From: Candidatus Limiplasma stercoravium
GTDB taxonomy: Bacteria; Bacillota; Clostridia; Christensenellales; Aristaeellaceae
Direction: 5' to 3'
Assembly (NCBI GenBank): GCA_018715175.1
Contig: DVME01000105.1
Span: 1-35,114, forward strand
DNA: 35,114 nucleotides
Part shown: piece by piece, positions 16,177-22,455 of the stretch
How positions within the stretch are numbered: the stretch's first letter is position 1
Layout: the number at the start of each line of letters is the position of its first letter
The notes under the pieces: model-generated
The model's database searches: none
Told to the model about the DNA's origin: nothing
What the model saw: the letters and a program-made list of their open reading frames with translations, nothing else
Translations under genes and position numbers: made by a program

Positions 16177-17954
16177 GGGACGAGGAAGCGTATTCCCTGC
16201 TGCCGCCCTATCTTCTGGACACCGAGGGCGCCCAGCCGGAAACGGGCGCCACGCAGCGCACCTACGGCACGCTGAGCTATAACCAACGGCGCAGGTGCTG
16301 GGTGGTGCGCGGCGATCCCAGCGTGACGGAGTGGTGCAAGCGGCTTTTTCCAGGCTCGCAGACCAGCCGCCGGGGAGAAGCGCGCTTTACCGCTCACCGG
16401 CGCATCGTGGGGGAGCTCAACTGGCTGATGCTGCGCTACCCGCTGACCGTGCGCGAATGCGACCGCGAGCGCTGGGACGAGGCGCTGGCCCAGGCGCGGG
16501 AGTATGTGGTGCGCCGCGAGCAGGCGTTGCGCCTGCCGCCGCGCCAGGAGCCGGATCCCACGGTTTTTTCGGGCCGCCTGACGCCGTTTCAGCAGGAAGG
16601 GCTCGCGTTTTTGATGCGTTCGGATCGCTGCCTGCTGGCGGACGAGATGGGCTTGGGAAAAACCGTGCAGGCTTTGGCAATGCTGGCTACCGCGGGAGCG
16701 TATCCCGCGCTGGTGATTGCGCCGCCGCATTTGATGCGCAACTGGGAAAACGAAATCGCCCGCTTTGTGCATCATGCCGACGCAACGCCGCTGCGGGTGC
16801 ATGTGCTGCGCGGCCTCAAGCCCTACGCGCTGCCCCCGGCGGACATCTATTTGGCGCATTATCTGATTTTGCGCGGCTGGAAGGAAGCGCTGCCCCAGGC
16901 GGCCATCCCCACGGTGATTTTTGATGAAATCCAGGAATTGAGGCACGCCGGAACGGAAAAATATTCCGCCGCCAGCCTGTTGGCGCATGCGGCTTCGCGC
17001 GTGGCGGGGCTTAGCGGTACGCCCATCTACAACCGCGGCGCGGAAATCTGGAATGTAATTAACATTCTGGACTATCATTTTCTGGGCGATTATGAGAGCT
17101 TTACACGGGAATGGTGCTACGGTTACGGCAACCAAATCGTGGCCAAGCCCGAGCTGCTGGGTGAACACTTGCGGCGGGAGGGCATTATGCTCAGGCGCAC
17201 CAAGCGCGAGGTGCTCAGCGAATTGCCGCCCAAGCGCCGTTTGGTCATGGCCGTGGATAGCGACGATAATGTCTATCGCCGGCTCATGGAACCCCTGCGC
17301 CAGATTCTGGGGCGCATGGGAGAGCCGGAAACCACGGCCAGCCAGCGCGCGCTGTGGGAAATGGAAATTGAGCGCGGAGAACGCCAGGCTACGGGCGTTG
17401 CCAAAGCGCCGTATGTTGCGCAGTTTGTGCGGGCGCTGTTGGACGCGGGGGAAAAGGTGCTGCTGTTTGCGCACCACCATGAGGTCATGGACATTTATCA
17501 GCGCGAGCTCAAGGCGTATTCCCCGGCGTTTCTGACGGGACGCGAAACGCCCGCCAAGAAGGATCGCTCGGTGGAGCGGTTCATGGCGGGGCGCACGGAT
17601 TTGTGCTGCATTTCGCTGCGGGCGGCTTCGGGGCTGAACCTGCAGCGGGCCAGCTGCGTGGTTTTTGGGGAGCTGGATTGGTCGCCGGCGGTACACAGCC
17701 AGGCCGAGGATCGCGCCCACCGCATGGGGCAGACGGATTCCCTGCTTTGCTACTATTTGGTCAGCCAGGGCGGGAGCGATCAGGACATTCAGGATGCCTT
17801 GGGCCTGAAGGTGAGCCAGTTCGTGGGGCTCATGGGCGACGAGCCGCAAAGCGGCGACGACGCGCTTCAAAGCGCCCAGGATGCCCGGCGCTATGTGGAG
17901 CGGTTGGTGGCCCGCTTGGTGGCGCAGGCCGCTAGCGCGGAAGCACCACGGTGA
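16173..17954 (+). CDS. SNF2-family DNA helicase/translocase
   Basis: A 593-residue superfamily 2 ATPase. After a 130-residue N-terminal region of unknown function come a Q-motif-like [12 protein letters not shown], Walker A (DEMGLGKT, 157-164), motif Ia ([12 protein letters not shown]), the DEAH-box variant DEIQ at 251-254, and motif III (LSGTPIYN). The C-terminal lobe has [11 protein letters not shown] and a late motif [13 protein letters not shown]. It resembles the compact SMARCAL1-like SNF2 proteins of phages and bacteria that remodel DNA or replication forks. The GTG at 16173 is chosen because it makes a GTGA overlap with the nuclease, with a G-rich site upstream. The 3' end overlaps the convergent LysM gene by 23 bases. 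Confidence 0.88.
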   Translation: MRDEEAYSLLPPYLLDTEGAQPETGATQRTYGTLSYNQRRRCWVVRGDPSVTEWCKRLFPGSQTSRRGEARFTAHRRIVGELNWLMLRYPLTVRECDRERWDEALAQAREYVVRREQALRLPPRQEPDPTVFSGRLTPFQQEGLAFLMRSDRCLLADEMGLGKTVQALAMLATAGAYPALVIAPPHLMRNWENEIARFVHHADATPLRVHVLRGLKPYALPPADIYLAHYLILRGWKEALPQAAIPTVIFDEIQELRHAGTEKYSAASLLAHAASRVAGLSGTPIYNRGAEIWNVINILDYHFLGDYESFTREWCYGYGNQIVAKPELLGEHLRREGIMLRRTKREVLSELPPKRRLVMAVDSDDNVYRRLMEPLRQILGRMGEPETTASQRALWEMEIERGERQATGVAKAPYVAQFVRALLDAGEKVLLFAHHHEVMDIYQRELKAYSPAFLTGRETPAKKDRSVERFMAGRTDLCCISLRAASGLNLQRASCVVFGELDWSPAVHSQAEDRAHRMGQTDSLLCYYLVSQGGSDQDIQDALGLKVSQFVGLMGDEPQSGDDALQSAQDARRYVERLVARLVAQAASAEAPR

Positions 17955-18774
17955 CGCCCGGCTCGAAGTCCTGCGGCGCCAGGCAGGGATTGGCGCGCAG
18001 AATGCTGGCTACGGGCAGGTTGAAGCGCACGGCCACGGCCTCCAGCGTTTCGGTGGCTGCGAGGGTGTAGGTTTCGGGCAGCTCGCAGGGAATGTTCTCC
18101 TTGGGAATGCAAAGGGTCTGGCCTACGCGCAGCGAATCCAGATCCACGCCGGGGTTCGCGGTTTCCAGGGTGTGACGGCTGACCAGGTTGCGGATTTGCA
18201 GGTCGGCCACGGTTTGCCCGCGCTGGACGATCCATTGATCCTCGACGGGACAGACGGTATTGTCGTCCAGGACGTCACCGGGCGTGGCCACGATGCCGCC
18301 GGTGGCGCCGGGACACGGCGTGATGCAGTAGCCGCGGGCCGTGCCGGTCATACCGGTCGCGCCGGTCGCGCCAGTCATACCGGTCGCACCGGTCGCACCG
18401 GTCGCACCGGTCGCACCGGTGGCGCCGGTCATACCGGTCATACCGGTCATACCGGTCATACCGGTCATACCGGTCGCACCGGTGGCAACGGTTGCATCGG
18501 ACAGGCCGGTGGCAACGGTTGTATCGGACAGGTTGGTCGTGCCGGTCGCACCCGTCGCCGCGCCGCCCAATCCGCCTGTCTGGGGCGAGTCGTCCTCCTC
18601 GCGGGGCACGCACAGCACGTCGCCGACCATCAGCCGGGCGGGATGGATGTCGCTGTTGGCGGCCAGCAGGTCGCGCAGCGGCACGCCCAGCTTGTGCGCG
18701 ATAAGGTAAAAGCTGTCTCCCCGCTTGACCACGTACTCCTCGGCGCAGCGGCCGGTGTTGCTTTGCTGGTTCAT
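17932..18774 (-). CDS. LysM protein with collagen-like GXT repeat tract
   Basis: A 280-residue protein with no signal peptide or membrane segment. Residues 13-57 form a LysM domain ([18 protein letters not shown] ... [10 protein letters not shown]). Residues 67-146 are low complexity, with about sixteen ATG/MTG triplets (99-144) that follow a Gly-X-Thr pattern like the collagen-like regions of exosporium proteins. Two more LysM-like units follow at 180-224 and 234-279. Nine cysteines are spread over the protein. LysM without secretion signal plus a GXT tract suggests a spore coat or spore-surface protein, by analogy with SafA and BclA; this is inference. AAAGGAG lies 8 bases from the ATG. A CATAGGGT stretch upstream could be a mother-cell sigma -10, but I see no matching -35. 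Confidence 0.75.
   Translation of the reverse strand: MNQQSNTGRCAEEYVVKRGDSFYLIAHKLGVPLRDLLAANSDIHPARLMVGDVLCVPREEDDSPQTGGLGGAATGATGTTNLSDTTVATGLSDATVATGATGMTGMTGMTGMTGMTGATGATGATGATGATGMTGATGATGMTGTARGYCITPCPGATGGIVATPGDVLDDNTVCPVEDQWIVQRGQTVADLQIRNLVSRHTLETANPGVDLDSLRVGQTLCIPKENIPCELPETYTLAATETLEAVAVRFNLPVASILRANPCLAPQDFEPGVTVVLPR
18337..18490 (-). repeat. 9-base tandem repeats coding the ATG/MTG tract
   Basis: On the plus strand units of ACCGGTCAT or ACCGGTCGC (GCGCCGGTC variants) repeat about sixteen times. Each unit codes one Gly-Ala-Thr or Gly-Met-Thr triplet on the minus strand. Unit length is a multiple of three, so copy-number change would lengthen or shorten the tract without a frameshift. 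Runs of five identical units (18430-18476) indicate recent duplication. Confidence 0.9.
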
Positions 18775-18833
18775 TAAGGTTTCTCCTTTCGGGATGATGT
18801 CCCTAAACCCTATGCGCGACGCCCGGAGAACTT

Positions 18834-18861
18834 GCCCGCCTGCGCGGGCTTTTGCGCAAAA
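18834..18861 (+). promoter_or_regulatory. Hairpin and 12-base palindrome between divergent genes
   Basis: GCCCGC (18834-18839) pairs with GCGGGC (18844-18849), followed by TTTT, then the perfect palindrome TTTTGCGCAAAA (18850-18861) right before the AAGGAGG of the next gene. It could terminate an upstream transcript, act as an operator, or hide the ribosome binding site. I see no obvious promoter for either flanking gene in 18775-18878. Confidence 0.4.
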
Positions 18862-18878
18862 AGAAGGAGGTGCGGCGG

Positions 18879-19577
18879 ATGCCGTTGGTCAACTATTGCC
18901 GCAAGTGCAAAGCCGAGGTGCCGCCAGGGGAGGTCTGCCCCTACTGCGGCGGAAAAATCGCGCCCAGTAGCGAACGCCTGTCCTTTGAAACCACGCGCGT
19001 GCCGGTGCGCGATTGGTTTGCCTGGAACAGCCTGCTCAGGGTGCTTTTGCCGGCCTACGGGCTGGTGGTGGCGCTGGTGCTGGTGGGCGAAGCCGCCGCA
19101 GGCGGCATGGAGAGCGTGGCGGCGCTGCTGCGCCAGGGGTTTTTGGGCTTGATGGGCGCGGTGTTGGCGGTGCTGCTGGCGGCGGTTGGGTTGCTTTTGG
19201 GCTTGCAGGGCCCGGAGCTGGTGCGCTATGTGTTGGATCGCCAGGGCGTACAGGCGCGGGTGTACGTGCCCCAAGGCAGCGAGCGCAGGCTGTGGGCGCG
19301 GTTTCTTTCGCCCCAGGCCGTTGCCGCCTTGAATGAGAACGAAGCCGCTGCGCCCGAGGGCCTGGTGCTGGTGCGCCGCGTGGTACTGCCCTGGGCGCAG
19401 GTTCGGCGCGTGCGTATATGGCGCGAGGAAGGCGTGGTGCTGCTGTTTCGTCCGGCGCTGTGGCAGGCGCTGTGCGTGCGCTGTCCGCAGCGCGAGCTGG
19501 CGCAGGTGGAGGCATTCCTGGGCAAAAAGCTCAAACGCCTGCTTTCGCCGCCGTCCGCGCGCAAGAAAAAGAACTAA
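18879..19577 (+). CDS. Zinc-ribbon membrane protein of unknown function
   Basis: A 232-residue protein I do not recognise as a named family. Residues 7-23 form a small zinc ribbon (Cys7, Cys10, Cys20, Cys23: YCRKCK ... VCPYCGG). Two hydrophobic segments follow, about 52-70 and 88-110, then a C-terminal cytoplasmic part of about 120 residues with strand-like repeats ([39 protein letters not shown]) reminiscent of a PH-like fold. The tail is Lys/Arg-rich. AAGGAGG lies 8 bases before the ATG at 18879, so the upstream in-frame start at 18852 is not used. It lies between the LysM gene and the wall protein, so an envelope role is plausible only. Confidence 0.7.
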   Translation: MPLVNYCRKCKAEVPPGEVCPYCGGKIAPSSERLSFETTRVPVRDWFAWNSLLRVLLPAYGLVVALVLVGEAAAGGMESVAALLRQGFLGLMGAVLAVLLAAVGLLLGLQGPELVRYVLDRQGVQARVYVPQGSERRLWARFLSPQAVAALNENEAAAPEGLVLVRRVVLPWAQVRRVRIWREEGVVLLFRPALWQALCVRCPQRELAQVEAFLGKKLKRLLSPPSARKKKN

Positions 19578-19603
19578 ATATTACGCAAATGTGAATATCA
19601 TGC

Positions 19604-19632
19604 TTGACATGCTTAACAAATTCCCCTACAAT
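19604..19632 (+). promoter_or_regulatory. Consensus promoter of the wall-protein gene
   Basis: TTGACA (19604-19609), 17-base spacer, TACAAT (19627-19632). A perfect -35 and near-perfect -10, the strongest vegetative match in the window. The transcript would start near 19639, about 45 bases before the start codon. The surrounding 100 bases are clearly AT-richer than the genes. Confidence 0.85.
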
Positions 19633-19683
19633 AACCATGGAATAGCACGCATAACGCCATTTGAATCCATGGAGGGCATGCAG

Positions 19684-22281
19684 ATGAGGCACTCAAAGCT
19701 CTGGACAAGCGCGCTGGTTGCCGTGACGGTTCTGGCGCTGCTGGCGCCCGTGGCGATGTCGGCGTTGGCGGCCACCTATCCCTACGAGACCATCAGCATG
19801 GACGATGTGAACCTGCGCAGCCGGGCCAACACGTCCTCGGTGGTGCTCAAGCGGATCAAGGCCGGCGATACCGTGACGATTTTGGGTGTATCGGGCGATT
19901 TTTACCGTGTGAGCTTTGACGGTTCAACCGGTTACGCCATGAAACGCTACATTGACGGCACGGATCCCGCGGCGGATCCGACGCCCAACCCCGATTTGGT
20001 TCTGCCGCCCATCACGGCCATATCGGAGTATCCTTACGACACCATCACCATCGACCGAGTGAAGCTGCGCAAGAAAGCCGAAACCGAGGGCGAGGTGATC
20101 CGCACGCTGCTGGCCGATACCGTGGTGACGGTGCAGGAACTGACGGACAACGGCTTTGCCAAGGTGCGCGTGGACGGCGATACCGGCTATGTACTGGCTT
20201 CGCACCTGAACCTGGCGGACATTCCCGCGCCTACGCCCACGCCTTCGCCCACGCCCGTGCCCGGAACGGAAAAGTACACCGAGCTCAAAAAGGGCGACGA
20301 AGGCGACGCGGTAACGGCCCTGCAATCCGCCCTGGCGGAATTGGACTACCTGGAAGAGGACGAGGTGGACGGCAAGTTTGGCGCGGCCACCGAATCCGCG
20401 CTGATGACCTTCCAGCGGCGCAACGGCCTGGAGCGCGACGGCATCGCCGACGTGGAGCTGCAACTGCTTCTTTATGAAGGCACGCCCAAGGATTACCGCG
20501 GTTACCGCCAGTATGTCAAAACCCTGCCGCCTGTGGCCGGGGTCAACATTCGAGAGGATGCAACCGGCAAGCCGGTGTCCAACCTGCAAACGCGCTTGCA
20601 GGAGCTGGGTTATTACAGCGGGCCCATCAACGGCGTGTTCGACGAGGATACCGTCGCGGCATGGCTGATGTTTGAGGGCAAGCACGGCTTGGTGGCCGAC
20701 GGCGAAGCCAGCGCCGAGGATCAGGCCATTCTCTACGGCGCTACCGCCTTGACCGCTGGCTCAGTCTCAATGATTACGCCCACGCCCACCGCCCCCCTCA
20801 CGCCGCCCACGCAAACCCTGCGCCGCGGCGACGAAGGTGAAGAGGTGCGCACCCTTCAGCTGCGCCTGACGGAACTGGGCTACTTTACCGCGACCGTCAA
20901 CGGCAACTTTAACAACGCCACCGAGGAGGCGCTCAAAGCCTTCCAAATCAAAAACGGCCTGGAGGACGACGGCGTTTGCGGCCCCATTACCGTCCGCGCG
21001 CTGTTTGATCTCAACGCCATCTACGCCGTGCCCACGCCCATCCCCGTGACGACGCCTTCGCCCACCGAGGAACCCCTGACGGAAGAAAACGTGGTCGTCA
21101 TTCGCGCCGGTACGCTGGGCAGCGTGGTGCTTCGGCTGCAAACCCGCCTGGAAGAACTGGACTACTACGAGTCCCGCAAGGACGGCGTGTACCTGTCCGA
21201 CGATATTCAGGCCGTGCGCGATTTCCAAAAGGCCAACGGGCTGACCGTGGACGGCGTGGCCGGCTTTGAAACCCAAAGCCTCCTTTACAGCGACGTGGCC
21301 GTGCGCGGCAACTACAGTCAATCCCTGGAAATCCTGACCACGCTTCGCTACGGCAGCGAAGGCGAAGAGGTATCCATCTTGCAAAACCGGCTGATCGCCC
21401 TGGGGTACCTGGCCGGCAGCGCGGACGGCATCTTCGGGCGCAACACCAAGACCGCGGTGCAGGCGTTCCAAAAGGCCAGCGGCCTGGATGCGGACGGCGT
21501 GGTGGGCGAAATGACCCAGGCCGCCCTGGATTCCTCCAACGCGGTGGCCAACACGGTATCCACCTCCACGACGCTGCGCATCGGCACCGTGAGCGACGCC
21601 GTGCGCGATTTGCAAAGCCGCCTGATTGCCCTGGGCTTCCTCAACGGCGCGGCGGACGGAAACTTTGGCGTGAAAACCAGCGCCGCGCTGATGGAGTTCC
21701 AGCGCGCCAACGGGCTGACCGTGGACGGCGTGGCAGGCTATAAGACGCTGACGGCCCTCAATAGCACCAATGTCATCGGCGCCCAGGGCGAAGAAACCAC
21801 CACCACCGCGCCGACCGTGACTGCCTCCAACATCAACGCCTCCATGGTGCGCTATGCCAATTGGTATACCGAGGTGCGCCAGAAGTGCCGCACCTACCCC
21901 AACGTGACCGTGTACGACTTCACCACCGGCATCAGCTGGCACCTCAACATCTTCAGCAACGGCGCGCACGCGGACGCCGAGCCCATCACCGCCGAGGACA
22001 CCGCCAACATGAACCGCGCCTTCGGCGGCGTGACTACCTGGACGCCCAAGGCTGTGTGGGTGATGTTCAGCGACGGTACGGTGTACATCGCCACCACGCA
22101 CAACACCCCGCACGATGTGAACCACAACCAGAACAATAACTTCGACGGCCACGTGTGCATTCATTTCCCGCGTACCCAGGAGCAGGTGGAGTCCATCGGC
22201 CCCTACGCGACGCAGCATCAAAAGGCGGTGGAGCTAGGTTGGGAAGCCACGCTGAAGCGGGCGACCCTGGGCGTCAACTGA
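19684..22281 (+). CDS. Secreted SH3/peptidoglycan-binding protein with uncharacterised C-terminal domain
   Basis: An 865-residue exported protein. Residues 1-30 are a signal peptide ending SALAA. Two bacterial SH3 domains follow (33-90 and about 117-178, both starting YPYxTI). A Pro/Thr linker precedes six peptidoglycan-binding modules (about 197-265, 284-354, 375-443, 470-540, 550-617, 627-697), each with the pattern LRxGxxGxxVxxLQxRLxxLGY ... FQxxNGLxxDGxxG. The last 150 residues (715-865) form another domain rich in His and Asn, with a GHVCIHF motif at 822-828. No known catalytic domain is certain. GGAGG lies 8 bases before ATG 19684; ATG 19678 and 19669 are alternatives. The strong promoter suggests an abundant wall protein, perhaps a hydrolase or a structural anchor. 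Confidence 0.85.
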   Translation: MRHSKLWTSALVAVTVLALLAPVAMSALAATYPYETISMDDVNLRSRANTSSVVLKRIKAGDTVTILGVSGDFYRVSFDGSTGYAMKRYIDGTDPAADPTPNPDLVLPPITAISEYPYDTITIDRVKLRKKAETEGEVIRTLLADTVVTVQELTDNGFAKVRVDGDTGYVLASHLNLADIPAPTPTPSPTPVPGTEKYTELKKGDEGDAVTALQSALAELDYLEEDEVDGKFGAATESALMTFQRRNGLERDGIADVELQLLLYEGTPKDYRGYRQYVKTLPPVAGVNIREDATGKPVSNLQTRLQELGYYSGPINGVFDEDTVAAWLMFEGKHGLVADGEASAEDQAILYGATALTAGSVSMITPTPTAPLTPPTQTLRRGDEGEEVRTLQLRLTELGYFTATVNGNFNNATEEALKAFQIKNGLEDDGVCGPITVRALFDLNAIYAVPTPIPVTTPSPTEEPLTEENVVVIRAGTLGSVVLRLQTRLEELDYYESRKDGVYLSDDIQAVRDFQKANGLTVDGVAGFETQSLLYSDVAVRGNYSQSLEILTTLRYGSEGEEVSILQNRLIALGYLAGSADGIFGRNTKTAVQAFQKASGLDADGVVGEMTQAALDSSNAVANTVSTSTTLRIGTVSDAVRDLQSRLIALGFLNGAADGNFGVKTSAALMEFQRANGLTVDGVAGYKTLTALNSTNVIGAQGEETTTTAPTVTASNINASMVRYANWYTEVRQKCRTYPNVTVYDFTTGISWHLNIFSNGAHADAEPITAEDTANMNRAFGGVTTWTPKAVWVMFSDGTVYIATTHNTPHDVNHNQNNNFDGHVCIHFPRTQEQVESIGPYATQHQKAVELGWEATLKRATLGVN

Positions 22282-22345
22282 GGCGCGCAACGCCGGGATT
22301 TGCAAGAAGCCAAAACGAAAAAAAACCGGACGTTTCCGACACGCA

Positions 22346-22375
22346 AAGGGCGCGGCCATTGGAGGCCGCGCCCTT
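22346..22375 (+). terminator. Hairpin after the wall-protein gene
   Basis: A 12 bp GC-rich stem with a 6-base loop (ATTGGA), 64 bases after the stop. It has no T run of its own, and like the hairpin at 8616-8647 is followed at once by ACTGTC and a run of A's. Confidence 0.55.
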
Positions 22376-22379
22376 AGAC

Positions 22380-22434
22380 TGTCGAAAAAGTCCGCCTGCG
22401 GCGGCCTTTTCCGACAAAACACGTTTCCCCTGCG
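22380..22434 (-). repeat. Dispersed palindromic repeat, copy 2
   Basis: Inverted relative to copy 1 at 8785-8839, 53 of 55 bases identical. The 37-base core (22380-22416) folds into a 17 bp arm with two mismatches and a TGC loop, flanked by A5 on one side and T4 on the other, so it can terminate in both directions. It lies 3' of the FAD oxidoreductase gene in the same relative orientation as copy 1 lies 3' of hisJ. A weaker inverted pair (GTTTCCCC/GGGGGAAC, 22423-22446) extends it. Confidence 0.85.
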
Positions 22435-22455
22435 TCGCGGGGGAACGGCAAAGGG

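Larger units (their letters stand above)
22282..22455. other. Convergent intergenic region with hairpins and repeat copy 2
   Basis: No gene seen. It holds an 12 bp perfect stem (22346-22357 with 22364-22375), then ACTGTCGAAAAA and the dispersed repeat at 22380-22434. The wall-protein gene and the FAD enzyme gene converge here and can share the structures as bidirectional terminators. Confidence 0.75.

Noticed and set aside
15814-17954. Complete prophage
   Set aside because: No integrase, capsid, tail, portal or lysis gene nearby; only the nuclease-helicase pair is phage-like.
18337-18490. CRISPR array
   Set aside because: Units of nine bases run directly next to each other without spacers, and they encode protein repeats.
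18341-18709. Plus-strand open frame with PVAPVAPV repeats
   Set aside because: It is the antisense image of the GXT tract of the LysM gene, with no ribosome binding site.
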